From positions 1-61,626 of the IMG/VR virus record IMGVR_UViG_3300046167_000317: a stretch of DNA of 61,626 nt, one strand, 5' to 3'. The position numbers and the translations under genes were made by a program. The notes beneath the pieces are model-generated. The model was not told the origin of the DNA, searched no databases, and saw only the letters and a list, made by a program, of their open reading frames with translations. This document shows positions 1 to 5,812 of the stretch, one piece after another; position 1 is the stretch's first letter, and the number at the start of each line of letters is the position of its first letter. Source of the DNA: a virus.

Positions 1-447
1 TTCGTTACTATTTCGTACTGTATGCTTTTCGTTTTCATAATAATTCCAGTACGCATCAACACTGCAATCAGATTTATATTCGTCGGGCATGCACTGAGGA
101 GGCTGTACAAAAGCTTGATAACCAATAGCTTTAGGAAAGTTATATAATACGTCGCGGCATTTTAGTATTGTTAAATGTGTTTTACCGTATCGCTTTGTAT
201 ACTCTTTGCCTAATGCTATCATATGCTCGTATGCCCACATATAATTTTCAGCAGACTCACGCACCCATATAGCTGAAGGATGATTTTTGTGTGTAGCTTT
301 GTAAGGCACATCTGCAGCTTCGCCATCTAATATAATATGAGCAGTACATAATAATTGAGCAGTCTCAAGGATCATTTTTACTACATGCTTATTATATTGA
401 TATTGTGCAGCCTTCTCAGGGCAGTGTGACAAATAAAATATATTCAT
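1..447 (-). CDS. Conserved phage protein, cut by the window edge (N-terminal 149 residues)
   Basis: The gene starts at the ATG at 447 and is still open at base 1. The start begins MNIFYLSHCPEKAAQY and is followed by a NKHVVKMILETAQLL segment and a THKNHPSAIWVRES segment. This looks like a widespread phage family of about 150 residues that I recognise by pattern but whose function I cannot state. Its ATG overlaps the TAA of the upstream KTSC gene (TAATG), so the two are translationally coupled. If the window is a closed circle, the gene ends seven codons later at 61603-61626. Confidence 0.85.
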   Translation of the reverse strand, partial: MNIFYLSHCPEKAAQYQYNKHVVKMILETAQLLCTAHIILDGEAADVPYKATHKNHPSAIWVRESAENYMWAYEHMIALGKEYTKRYGKTHLTILKCRDVLYNFPKAIGYQAFVQPPQCMPDEYKSDCSVDAYWNYYENEKHTVRNSNE

Positions 448-668
448 TAGCTTAATTGTTTATAGTCAAACTTTTTAAATATAAAGTTGTTTAAGAATTT
501 GCCTTTAGAGGCAGAATCGAATAAACCTCGCCAGTAAAACAAAGGCACGCTAGAATATTTGTATATACTTTGGTTGTTAAAGTATACGATCATAGACTTG
601 TCTTCGATATTGTATTCTGCACTTGATATTGCGGTTGAGTCAACCATTACTGTTTCAATTTTGTTCAT
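447..668 (-). CDS. KTSC domain protein
   Basis: This 73-residue protein shows the KTSC-domain pattern: a Ser-Ser near the N-terminus (AISSAEY), a central strand (MIVYFNNQSIYKY), then VP and a closing SKGKFLNNFI. KTSC proteins are small single-domain proteins common in phages and next to RNA-related genes; their biochemical role is unsettled. It is the first gene after the promoter-like element at 691-726, and its stop overlaps the start of the next gene. Confidence 0.8.
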   Translation of the reverse strand: MNKIETVMVDSTAISSAEYNIEDKSMIVYFNNQSIYKYSSVPLFYWRGLFDSASKGKFLNNFIFKKFDYKQLS

Positions 669-690
669 AAGTTTAATTGTTTTAATTTAT

Positions 691-726
691 TATATTATCG
701 TTTATTATTCGTATTACGTTTGCAAA
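691..726 (-). promoter_or_regulatory. 36-bp early/middle promoter element, copy 1
   Basis: On the minus strand this reads TTTGCAAAC, five bases, ACGA, nine bases, GATAATATA. The same three blocks with identical spacing occur nine times in the minus-strand arm. This copy begins 1 nt after the stop of the 728-922 gene, and its GATAATATA block ends 22 nt before the ATG of the KTSC gene at 668. The AT-rich last block is a plausible -10 region. Confidence 0.8.
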
Positions 727-727
727 T

Positions 728-922
728 TTATAACCCTGATTTTTTTAAGAAATAGTTATAAACTTCTGGTATATGCTTTTTGTAATAAGGCTGTTCTTGT
801 GCTACCCAACGCTTAAGATGTTGTTTATCATAAAACGGAGCACACATATTAAATGTAACTTCTACATCATCTATAAAATCACCGACTGTCCAGCCTTCCC
901 ATATGTGTTTATCTCTATTCAT
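728..922 (-). CDS. Small conserved phage protein of unknown function (64 aa)
   Basis: The 64-residue product contains an IWEGWTVGDFIDDVE N-terminus and a C-terminal QPYYKKHIPEVYNYF segment. That combination recurs in small phage proteins; no function is known to me. It is rich in aromatic residues and has no membrane segment. It sits one base downstream of the 924-1529 gene and is followed at once by a promoter element, so it closes a two-gene unit. Confidence 0.7.
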   Translation of the reverse strand: MNRDKHIWEGWTVGDFIDDVEVTFNMCAPFYDKQHLKRWVAQEQPYYKKHIPEVYNYFLKKSGL

Positions 923-923
923 A

Positions 924-1529
924 TTAGTGGTATATTAATCCTACTTTATTTGTGTTATTGTACCATTTAGTTGCATACAGATCTACCTTACTCGCATTAG
1001 CATAGCCAGCTTCTTCAAGCTCAGCTTCGCTTTTAAAGATACGAGTATGGCGATCGTGTATAGCATCAATGTGGTGTTTTTGCTTACCGCTGTCGCTAAA
1101 GATAATGTCAAAGTTATCCGGCAACGTAGCTTTTTTAAGTAGCAACACCGAGTTAGTATAACTATAGAATCTAACCTCAGGGAACAGTAACGCAATGTCG
1201 ATCCACTTATTTAGATATGCTTTGGAATAATAGTCGCCGCTATCATGAACCCTTACGTAGTCTGGCTTTTTCTTAACAATCTCGTTGTACATCTTATCAA
1301 CGAATTTATCAGTTTTAGACAGTTCGTAACGCTTTTCGAATGCAGGTTGTACATTGCTCCATACATATGCACCTTTACGGGCGTAACAAAACTTAACACA
1401 GGCATCAGCGAAAGGGCAGGTTAGTTTGCCGTTGGCAGATTTATAAGCTGGTATACCGAAGTTGAATACTCTTACGCCTAGTTCTTTGCTTGTTTTCTTA
1501 AGTTTACTGTTTTGAGTTAATAGATTCAT
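924..1529 (-). CDS. Gp88-like phage protein with a Cys cluster
   Basis: The 201-residue protein resembles the phage Gp88-like family. It has a start with SKELGVRVFNFGIPAYKS, then the cysteine motif CPFADACVKFCYARKG (Cys at about residues 38, 44 and 48), then a conserved VRVHDSGDYYSKAYL segment and a SYTNS segment. The cysteine spacing suggests metal or iron-sulfur binding, but the activity is unknown. A 36-bp promoter element ends 14 nt before the start codon, so this is the first gene of its transcript. Confidence 0.65.
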   Translation of the reverse strand: MNLLTQNSKLKKTSKELGVRVFNFGIPAYKSANGKLTCPFADACVKFCYARKGAYVWSNVQPAFEKRYELSKTDKFVDKMYNEIVKKKPDYVRVHDSGDYYSKAYLNKWIDIALLFPEVRFYSYTNSVLLLKKATLPDNFDIIFSDSGKQKHHIDAIHDRHTRIFKSEAELEEAGYANASKVDLYATKWYNNTNKVGLIYH

Positions 1530-1543
1530 AGTTATTTGTTTAT

Positions 1544-1579
1544 TATATTATCGTTGTTTGTTCGTGTTATGTTTGTAAA
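1544..1579 (-). promoter_or_regulatory. 36-bp early/middle promoter element, copy 2
   Basis: Minus strand: TTTACAAAC, N5, ACGA, N9, GATAATATA, exactly the shared spacing. It abuts the stop codon of the 1580-1855 gene and lies 14 nt before the start of the Gp88-like gene, the shortest leader of the nine copies. Confidence 0.8.
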
Positions 1580-1855
1580 TTAATCAAGTAACACCATATA
1601 AGCTTCAATATTATTTTTTCTAAACCAAGTTAACGCTTTATGGAAGTCATTAACCTGTTTAGTTGTTACAGATTTTGGAGCTACCTCGAATACATATTGC
1701 ATTCCCATTATAAAATCGTATATAGATAACTCTAAACCATTTAGTTCGTACTCTTCTTTGCTGAAAGGGTTCACAACAGTGTCACCTTTATCATAGATCA
1801 TTCCTTTAAACCATTTAGGTATTTTTTGTTCTTTAGTCTTCGTTTTCATACTCAT
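1580..1855 (-). CDS. Small phage protein of unknown function (91 aa)
   Basis: The 91-residue protein starts with a Lys-rich stretch (MSMKTKTKEQKIPKWF) and continues with NPFSKEEYELNGLELSIYDF, a pattern seen in small phage proteins of unknown role. Its start lies 23 nt inside the end of the upstream gene. It ends immediately before promoter copy 2. Confidence 0.65.
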   Translation of the reverse strand: MSMKTKTKEQKIPKWFKGMIYDKGDTVVNPFSKEEYELNGLELSIYDFIMGMQYVFEVAPKSVTTKQVNDFHKALTWFRKNNIEAYMVLLD

Positions 1856-2297
1856 AACCTTGTTCTTTTAATTCGTCAATAACTTCTTCTTCAAATCTTT
1901 CAGCTAGATACTCGAATAACTGGGTGATAGCATCGTCAATGAATTGCTGGTAAAGATCATCTACATATATAATTTCAGGGTATTCTTCGTCACCGTTAGA
2001 ATATCTAATATGCTCCTCAAGGGCATCGCCTAGATCGCTGTCATAATAGTATACGTTTTCGTTTACATTAACAGAGTTCTGGTCATGCGTAGCTATAAAC
2101 ACTGAGTAGCCATCAGCTGTTGACTCTTCGTATATATAAAAGTCTGCGTTGCTAGTCCATTGATCTGTGAATTCTACATTGAAGTGTTTCAACACTGCTT
2201 CTTTAGCTAGATCTTCGTCATTGATCTGCTTTTCACCGAAGCCTTTAGCTTCTAGTCTTTCATTGATTAGTTCGTCTGTAATTAGTTTTTTGCTCAT
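1833..2297 (-). CDS. Acidic phage protein of unknown function (154 aa)
   Basis: The product has 154 residues and is strongly acidic, especially in the last third (ERFEEEVIDELKEQG). I see no catalytic motif, signal peptide or membrane segment. The gene lies 11 bases downstream of the 2309-2518 gene and overlaps the next one by 23 nt. Acidic proteins of this size in early phage regions are sometimes DNA mimics or inhibitors of host enzymes, but nothing specific supports that here. Confidence 0.65.
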   Translation of the reverse strand: MSKKLITDELINERLEAKGFGEKQINDEDLAKEAVLKHFNVEFTDQWTSNADFYIYEESTADGYSVFIATHDQNSVNVNENVYYYDSDLGDALEEHIRYSNGDEEYPEIIYVDDLYQQFIDDAITQLFEYLAERFEEEVIDELKEQGYEYENED

Positions 2298-2308
2298 AAT
2301 ATATAGTT

Positions 2309-2518
2309 TTAATTGTTTTTTTCTATTGTTTCAGCGATATATTGCCATACTTTTAATTCTTTTTTAGTACCGTTAAGCACTAGCTCCAGCTCTTCTGTAG
2401 TTATGCCGCCTGTGTTACCGTGCTTTAGATCTTTTTTTAGTCGTTCGATATCAAAACCTAACATAGTTATTTTTGCGAAAGCTTTATCGATAGCTTGCGA
2501 GTGTATAGCACTATTCAT
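2309..2518 (-). CDS. Small hypothetical protein (69 aa)
   Basis: I place the start at the ATG at 2518 (MNSAIHSQAIDKAF). A longer version from 2539 would run far into the upstream gene; the chosen start overlaps it by only 8 nt. The 69-residue product is predicted mostly helical, with a Gly-Gly turn at HGNTGGITTEEL. No family recognised. Confidence 0.6.
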   Translation of the reverse strand: MNSAIHSQAIDKAFAKITMLGFDIERLKKDLKHGNTGGITTEELELVLNGTKKELKVWQYIAETIEKNN

Positions 2519-2732
2519 CAGGGTTGGGATTAAACGCATCGCCGAAGAACGCTAGGTTACAAGCACACATTATATCGTGAACAATACCGTACTTAACTTC
2601 AGTGAAGAAGAACTCGGTGTGTAACACTTCTACAATGCACTCATGCGAGTAAGGGCGATCGGCAAAATCTTTTTTTAATAGTTGTTTGTACTCTGGTTTG
2701 AGACGTGCCCATAGTGTTAATGATCTTTTCAT
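2511..2732 (-). CDS. Small hypothetical protein (73 aa)
   Basis: This 73-residue protein begins MKRSLTLWARLKPEYKQLL and contains the dipeptide-rich segment FFFTEVKYGIVHDIMCAC. I do not recognise the family. It is first in its transcript: promoter copy 3 ends 24 nt upstream of the ATG. The stop overlaps the start of the 2309-2518 gene by 8 nt. Confidence 0.65.
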   Translation of the reverse strand: MKRSLTLWARLKPEYKQLLKKDFADRPYSHECIVEVLHTEFFFTEVKYGIVHDIMCACNLAFFGDAFNPNPDE

Positions 2733-2755
2733 AGTGTTATATTTATTTGTTACAT

Positions 2756-2911
2756 TTATATTATCGATTGATGTTCGTGTTTTGTTTGCAAATCGCGTTT
2801 CTTATTCTTGTACTGTCTATTCGCTTTACAATGAGGACAACTCCCGTTGTTTCTACAAGTTTTATCAAACCTTTTTGATCCGGTATAAGGCTTTTTTTTA
2901 GTCCTGCTCAT
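2756..2911 (-). CDS. Small basic protein with a Cys cluster (51 aa)
   Basis: The 51-residue ORF starts at the ATG at 2911, inside the last codons of the upstream gene. It is basic (MSRTKKKPYTGSKRF) and carries CRNNGSCPHCKANRQYKNKK, a Cys-x5-Cys-x2-Cys cluster that could bind zinc. Very similar small proteins occur in marine phages as I recall. The 3' part of the coding sequence contains the whole of promoter copy 3, and the TAA stop is formed by the end of its GATAATATAA block, so coding and regulatory sequence are superimposed. Confidence 0.7.
   Translation of the reverse strand: MSRTKKKPYTGSKRFDKTCRNNGSCPHCKANRQYKNKKRDLQTKHEHQSII
2757..2792 (-). promoter_or_regulatory. 36-bp early/middle promoter element, copy 3 (inside a coding sequence)
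   Basis: Minus strand: TTTGCAAAC, N5, ACGA, N9, GATAATATA. It lies completely within the 3' end of the 2756-2911 gene yet keeps every conserved base, and precedes the start at 2732 by 24 nt. Confidence 0.78.
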
Positions 2912-3152
2912 CTATTTCTTCATTTATACACCGCGCTATTTCGTAATAGTTTACGTCACTTAAAAACGATCGAGCGTAATTAGCTACTAGACTTCCTTTA
3001 CACCCGCAGTTATCAAATACTACGTTTTCTACTATTTCTTTTAGGTAATCTGCAGTAACTGTTTCATCACTAGCCCATTGAATGTCACCTAATATTTCTA
3101 AGTTTACTCGCCACGTAGCGTAGTTTGTCCATCCGTTGTATTCTTTATTCAT
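2898..3152 (-). CDS. Conserved phage protein with an NYATWRVNLE motif (84 aa)
   Basis: The 84-residue protein opens with YNGWTNYATWRVNLEI, a signature of a common phage protein family of unknown function. The middle has a VENVVFDNCGCKGS segment and the C-terminus is acidic. It lies directly downstream of the tRNA-like RNA at 3169-3278 and overlaps the start of the small Cys-cluster gene by 14 nt. Confidence 0.75.
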   Translation of the reverse strand: MNKEYNGWTNYATWRVNLEILGDIQWASDETVTADYLKEIVENVVFDNCGCKGSLVANYARSFLSDVNYYEIARCINEEIDEQD

Positions 3153-3168
3153 AATTTATTTGTTTTAG

Positions 3169-3278
3169 TGGACATGGCAGGAATCGAACCTGCGTTTGAA
3201 CCGAACCAGCCTCAGTAGTAACGCTTGCTGGAAGCATTAAGTTACCTTGAGTGTGGGTTCACTAACCATATCATGCCC
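3169..3278 (-). ncRNA. tRNA-like RNA with alanine-type acceptor stem and T-arm, no anticodon arm (tmRNA-like domain)
   Basis: The 110-nt minus-strand RNA folds by eye as follows. The 7-bp acceptor stem GGGCATG (3278-3272) pairs with CATGTCC (3176-3170), with a G-U pair at the 3-70 position and an A at the discriminator, the identity elements of alanine tRNA and tmRNA. The T-arm is canonical: GCAGG, TTCGATT, CCTGC (3193-3177). Between them the D-region has no stem (ATATGGTTAGT), and one long interrupted arm replaces D and anticodon arms: 3260-3256 with 3207-3203, 3251-3248 with 3214-3211, 3245-3241 with 3222-3218, 3235-3232 with 3226-3223. This is the layout of the tmRNA tRNA-like domain with helix P2, but capped by a short hairpin and without a tag frame. 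CCA is not encoded. Confidence 0.65.
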
Positions 3279-3527
3279 AATTGAGAGGCGGATAGCACTG
3301 GAATGTTAGGGATGCACGCCATTTAATAGTATGCCCTGACTTATACCCTTTTCTCTGTTTATACTATCTTTCGCTGTCATCGTTCGCACAATTACAGGTG
3401 ATCAAACCTTAGTGCCGTCAATATCTTGGCTTCCAGACTTAAACCTCTCCGCTAGCAATTCACTTATGTGTTAAAGAGTTACGGGCTGTATACGGCCACC
3501 TTCAACCTAATTAAGCTACTCGTCTAG
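3279..3527 (-). ncRNA. Candidate structured non-coding RNA upstream of the tRNA-like RNA
   Basis: The 249 bases between the stop at 3528 and the tRNA-like RNA have no ORF of note and look richer in G+C than the flanking genes. Nested complementary segments are visible on the minus strand: 3449-3444 with 3288-3283 (6 bp), 3416-3411 with 3299-3294 (6 bp, one G-U), and 3367-3361 with 3332-3326 (7 bp). Small hairpins such as AGGT-TTGATC-ACCT lie between. It could be part of one longer RNA with the tRNA-like domain, or a leader that is trimmed away. No Rfam-type family recognised. Confidence 0.4.
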
Positions 3528-3701
3528 CTATATTTCTTTTACCATTTCTGCGATCACACGGCGCATAAGTTCGCTGTGTATAGCATTGAAGTCATCATTG
3601 TTTACATCAAGATTGTTTAGTTGCCAGTCACAAGTTTTATATAGTGCTTGCATTGTTACTTCAGTTACTTGTGTTACGTGATCGTCTAAGTTCATATTCA
3701 T
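3528..3701 (-). CDS. Small hypothetical protein (57 aa)
   Basis: The 57-codon ORF starts at the ATG at 3701 (a second ATG follows two codons later) and ends with VIAEMVKEI and TAG. The composition is acidic and helical, with LDDHVTQVTEVTMQAL near the start. No family recognised. It is the last coding gene before the structured RNA region, 12 nt downstream of the 3714-3881 gene. Confidence 0.65.
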   Translation of the reverse strand: MNMNLDDHVTQVTEVTMQALYKTCDWQLNNLDVNNDDFNAIHSELMRRVIAEMVKEI

Positions 3702-3713
3702 CTGAGTTTTTTG

Positions 3714-3881
3714 TTAGTATATTGTTTTATCATAGTGACTCATCCACTCAATATTACTTAGGCTAAAACCTTTAGATATTATGAAATCTATTAAGTCTTG
3801 ATGTCTTTCATATTGGTCTTCTTGTATCTCATATTGGTGTACATGTCCCATTGAGAAATCTAGTATTGTTATATATTTCAT
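3714..3881 (-). CDS. Small conserved phage protein (55 aa)
   Basis: The 55-residue ORF has the pattern MKYITILDFSMGHVHQY at the start and KGFSLSNIEWMSHYD at the end. This start-and-end combination is frequent in small proteins of marine phages; function unknown. One base separates it from the stop of the 3883-4095 gene. Confidence 0.7.
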   Translation of the reverse strand: MKYITILDFSMGHVHQYEIQEDQYERHQDLIDFIISKGFSLSNIEWMSHYDKTIY

Positions 3882-3882
3882 A

Positions 3883-4095
3883 TTAATCGCCTTTATAGTT
3901 TAGTGTTTTATAGAATTCGCCAGCCGCTTTAAAACTTAGCTCTTCGCATTCTTTGTAATATGCTTCGTTTTTTATTTGGTCGTCGCGCCAAGCGGTTACT
4001 TCTTCAAGTGTACCATATTGCGTAGTGTAACGAATAGTACATTTGTATATTTCTTGATCCGGTTTGTACGGGTTGTCGTGTCTTATTATATCCAT
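3883..4095 (-). CDS. Small hypothetical protein (70 aa)
   Basis: I chose the ATG at 4095 (MDIIRHDNPYKPDQ), whose A overlaps the TAA of the upstream gene (TAATG), the usual coupling in this arm. A longer reading from 4134 would overlap that gene by 40 nt. The 70-residue product contains a strand-rich middle (EIYKCTIRYTTQYGTLEEV). No family recognised. Confidence 0.65.
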   Translation of the reverse strand: MDIIRHDNPYKPDQEIYKCTIRYTTQYGTLEEVTAWRDDQIKNEAYYKECEELSFKAAGEFYKTLNYKGD

Positions 4096-4277
4096 TATTC
4101 CTGTATGTAAGTTAAACCTTTGTAATTGAACCACTCAATGATACCGTCGCGGTCGTTGTCTTCGTCGTATTTAAAAGCGAATAGATTTGGTAGTTCGCCG
4201 ATCATATACGGTTTGTATAGCATACCGTTTAGTTTGATTTTTTTGCCGTTATTGATAAATTTAATTGAGTTAGTCAT
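4095..4277 (-). CDS. Small hypothetical protein (60 aa)
   Basis: The 60-residue protein has an N-terminal Lys-rich beta stretch (KFINNGKKIKLNGMLYKPY) and an acidic turn (KYDEDNDRDG). No family recognised. It is first behind promoter copy 4, with a 25-nt leader. Confidence 0.65.
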   Translation of the reverse strand: MTNSIKFINNGKKIKLNGMLYKPYMIGELPNLFAFKYDEDNDRDGIIEWFNYKGLTYIQE

Positions 4278-4302
4278 AGTATTATTTTTTATTTGTTACA
4301 TT

Positions 4303-4338
4303 ATTATTATCTTAGAGTGGTCGTATTATGTTTGTAAA
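4303..4338 (-). promoter_or_regulatory. 36-bp early/middle promoter element, copy 4
   Basis: Minus strand: TTTACAAAC, N5, ACGA, N9, GATAATAAT. The last three bases deviate from the common ATA, the largest departure in this arm. It abuts the stop codon of the 32-codon ORF at 4339-4437. Confidence 0.75.
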
Positions 4339-4437
4339 TTAAAACACTTCTTCCGATATCCACAATCTATCTTGTTCATCTAGTTCGTCGTAAGTTACAC
4401 CGTGATAGTGTAAAGCTACTATATTTAAGTCGTACAT
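4339..4437 (-). CDS. Very small ORF (32 aa)
   Basis: The ORF reads MYDLNIVALHYHGVTYDEL and ends ISEEVF, a LTxDEQ-like tail similar in style to other small proteins here. It ends exactly at promoter copy 4 and sits 14 nt after the 4452-4748 gene, which supports it as a real gene despite its size. Function unknown. Confidence 0.5.
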   Translation of the reverse strand: MYDLNIVALHYHGVTYDELDEQDRLWISEEVF

Positions 4438-4451
4438 ATTATTTGGTTTTA

Positions 4452-4748
4452 TTAGTTATATTCATCATAGATCACCCCAGCTTCGTGGAATGCCCACATT
4501 ACTTTGTTTATAAATTCTATTGTATTGCACTTTGCTTTTTCAATTGGAAAGGTATATACCATTGCATTATAGAATTCCATTAAAGCTTCATTATTATATG
4601 CCCAATTTTTCTTAAAATACTCATACTCGTCACCTTGCATGAAGTTTAATCCTACTACTTTTCGTAGTTCGTTGTATTCAACATATATCCATCGATCGTC
4701 TTTTTCACACCATTCGTGTAATACTCTATCTATTCTATTTGCTTTCAT
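4452..4748 (-). CDS. Hypothetical protein (98 aa)
   Basis: The start is set at the ATG at 4748 (MKANRIDRVLHEWCEKD); a GTG-initiated version from 4784 would overlap the upstream gene by 26 nt, whereas this start leaves a 10-nt gap. The protein is rich in Trp, Tyr and Phe (EYEYFKKNWAYNNEAL). No motif or family recognised. Confidence 0.65.
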   Translation of the reverse strand: MKANRIDRVLHEWCEKDDRWIYVEYNELRKVVGLNFMQGDEYEYFKKNWAYNNEALMEFYNAMVYTFPIEKAKCNTIEFINKVMWAFHEAGVIYDEYN

Positions 4749-4758
4749 ATTTATAATT

Positions 4759-4920
4759 TTATATTGATTTCCAAAATAATTCACGTTGCTCGTCGGTTAA
4801 ACCTTTTAAGTTTTCTTGACCGAACATTTCAAGGCATATTTTAGTTCGTCTTTCGGATTCTTTAAAGTTGCGAGTTACCTCGTCCCACGCTTGTTGATTT
4901 GTTTGATATTGTCGGTACAT
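4759..4920 (-). CDS. Small hypothetical protein (53 aa)
   Basis: The 53-residue ORF is polar and helical, starts MYRQYQTNQQAWDEVTRNF, and ends GLTDEQRELFWKSI. It follows promoter copy 5 with a 22-nt leader. The LTDEQRELF pattern recurs in small phage proteins; function unknown. Confidence 0.65.
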   Translation of the reverse strand: MYRQYQTNQQAWDEVTRNFKESERRTKICLEMFGQENLKGLTDEQRELFWKSI

Positions 4921-4942
4921 AGTTATTTATTTTTTATTCAAT

Positions 4943-4978
4943 TATATTATCGTTTAGTGTTCGTTTTTTGTTTGTAAA
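4943..4978 (-). promoter_or_regulatory. 36-bp early/middle promoter element, copy 5
   Basis: Minus strand: TTTACAAAC, N5, ACGA, N9, GATAATATA, 22 nt before the start at 4920. Unlike the other copies it is not next to an upstream stop codon; about 145 bp of non-coding DNA with a palindromic element (5067-5113) precedes it. Confidence 0.8.
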
Positions 4979-4996
4979 AAGTATATTATCTATTTG

Positions 4997-5024
4997 TTGG
5001 TAAAATTAGTGATACAGGTATAAT
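4997..5024 (+). promoter_or_regulatory. Sigma-70-like promoter on the opposite strand
   Basis: TTGGTA, a 16-bp spacer and a perfect TATAAT point rightward, antisense to the surrounding minus-strand genes. The -10 box is embedded in the palindrome GGTATAATACC (5017-5027). No plus-strand gene follows for 1.3 kb, so a transcript would be non-coding or antisense to the 5124-5962 genes. This could be chance in AT-rich DNA. Confidence 0.3.
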
Positions 5025-5066
5025 ACCACTCCTCTAAGTACTCAACTACTTTTTTTTTCTAAAAGT

Positions 5067-5113
5067 GTGACGTTAGCTAGTTATATTATTACTAATAAGA
5101 GGCTATTGTCGCA
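5067..5113 (-). promoter_or_regulatory. Palindromic operator-like element, copy A
   Basis: On the minus strand the element opens TGCGACAATAGCCTCTTATT and closes CTAACGTCAC. The same ends, the same order and nearly the same length occur at 6249-6294 (same orientation) and 61262-61307 (opposite orientation). The arms are inverted repeats (GTGAC / GTCRC). It lies 11 nt after the stop of the 5124-5255 gene. A binding site for a dimeric regulator is the simplest reading. Confidence 0.6.
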
Positions 5114-5123
5114 TTTTACTTAA

Positions 5124-5255
5124 TTATTTATTTGTACTTATAAATCGTTTTATTATTTCCTCTAGTTTGAAAGTGTCTTCGGGAGATAGGTCCCCTGAGT
5201 TTAGTTGGTGATCTTTACAAATTTCGCTAAAGTTAATGTAGTCTAATAATTCCAT
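5124..5255 (-). CDS. Small acidic protein (43 aa)
   Basis: The 43-codon ORF begins MELLDYINFSEICKDHQ and ends KLEEIIKRFISTNK. Promoter copy 6 lies 24 nt upstream of its ATG, the same arrangement as for longer genes, which supports it as a translated gene. No family recognised. Confidence 0.6.
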   Translation of the reverse strand: MELLDYINFSEICKDHQLNSGDLSPEDTFKLEEIIKRFISTNK

Positions 5256-5279
5256 TTTATTTCTTATTTTAAATTCATA

Positions 5280-5315
5280 TATATTATCATTGGGTGATCG
5301 TATTACGTTTGCAAA
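5280..5315 (-). promoter_or_regulatory. 36-bp early/middle promoter element, copy 6
   Basis: Minus strand: TTTGCAAAC, N5, ACGA, N9, GATAATATA, 24 nt before the ATG at 5255. Upstream it is followed by a short repeat-rich non-coding stretch. Confidence 0.8.
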
Positions 5316-5397
5316 ATGCTATACATTAAAAACTAAAGTTACCTAACGTACTTCGTTTGCAAAGTGCTATACGCGTTGCTATACACGCTCCGCGTGT
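5316..5397. repeat. Short repeats and a hairpin between two genes
   Basis: The segment GTTTGCAAA-RTGCTATAC occurs at 5307-5324 and again at 5355-5372, and GCTATAC a third time at 5378. The second GTTTGCAAA has no ACGA or GATAATATA partner at promoter spacing, so it is a partial duplicate. A hairpin ACACGC-TCC-GCGTGT (about 5382-5396) sits 20 nt beyond the stop of the 5417-5737 gene and may help end its transcript, although no T-run follows. Confidence 0.45.
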
Positions 5398-5416
5398 TTG
5401 GGGAAGTTAAGGAACC

Positions 5417-5737
5417 TTATTTAGATTCCTCAACATCTAGATCAACAAACTCACCTAAGTGTCTTACATTAACCGGTAGATTAGTTGATTGTGACCAATA
5501 CCCTCGTTTGATCCAACATGGCATGATATTTAATTTAGGTAACATTACTTTAAGCACCTCATCGTGGTTGTACGTTACTTGTTGGTTTTTGTTATTGATG
5601 AAAGTTATTACTTGATTTCTACCTAACCATGATTTACGTACTACAAAGTTCTTTCTTGTAATAGGTGGGAAGATTAAAGACTTCTCTTCGTTTGACATGT
5701 TAGTTAATGCTTGGGTAATTAATTCTTGATTTGACAT
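5417..5737 (-). CDS. Hypothetical protein (106 aa)
   Basis: The 106-residue protein has a helical start (MSNQELITQALTNMSNEEKS) and a basic, aromatic middle (RKSWLGRNQVITFINNKNQQ, then IKRGYWSQST), ending in an acidic tail DLDVEESK. No family recognised. It has its own promoter copy 34 nt upstream. Confidence 0.65.
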   Translation of the reverse strand: MSNQELITQALTNMSNEEKSLIFPPITRKNFVVRKSWLGRNQVITFINNKNQQVTYNHDEVLKVMLPKLNIMPCWIKRGYWSQSTNLPVNVRHLGEFVDLDVEESK

Positions 5738-5771
5738 AATTTTATTTATTTAGTTATTATTTATTTTCATT

Positions 5772-5807
5772 TATATTATCGAATACTATTCGTATTAAGT
5801 TTGCAAA
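5772..5807 (-). promoter_or_regulatory. 36-bp early/middle promoter element, copy 7
   Basis: Minus strand: TTTGCAAAC, N5, ACGA, N9, GATAATATA. It has the longest leader of the set, 34 nt to the start at 5737, and begins 5 nt after the stop of the 5813-5962 gene. Confidence 0.8.
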
Positions 5808-5812
5808 TTTGT

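Noticed and set aside
3169-3278. An ordinary tRNA cloverleaf with D and anticodon arms
   Set aside because: No 5-bp stem with a 7-nt loop containing T33 can be made at a proper position; 78 nt separate acceptor and T-arm, and these form one long arm.
3400-3460. Resemblance to RNase P RNA (GAGAGGTTTAAGTCTGG versus GAGGAAAGTCCGGG)
   Set aside because: Only a few bases agree and the other conserved RNase P regions are absent.
3528-3560. A tmRNA tag frame ending in a short Ala-terminated peptide (ARRVA and stop)
   Set aside because: The frame overlaps the end of a convincing 57-codon gene, the peptide is too short and too basic, and the acceptor stem lies at 3278, not here.
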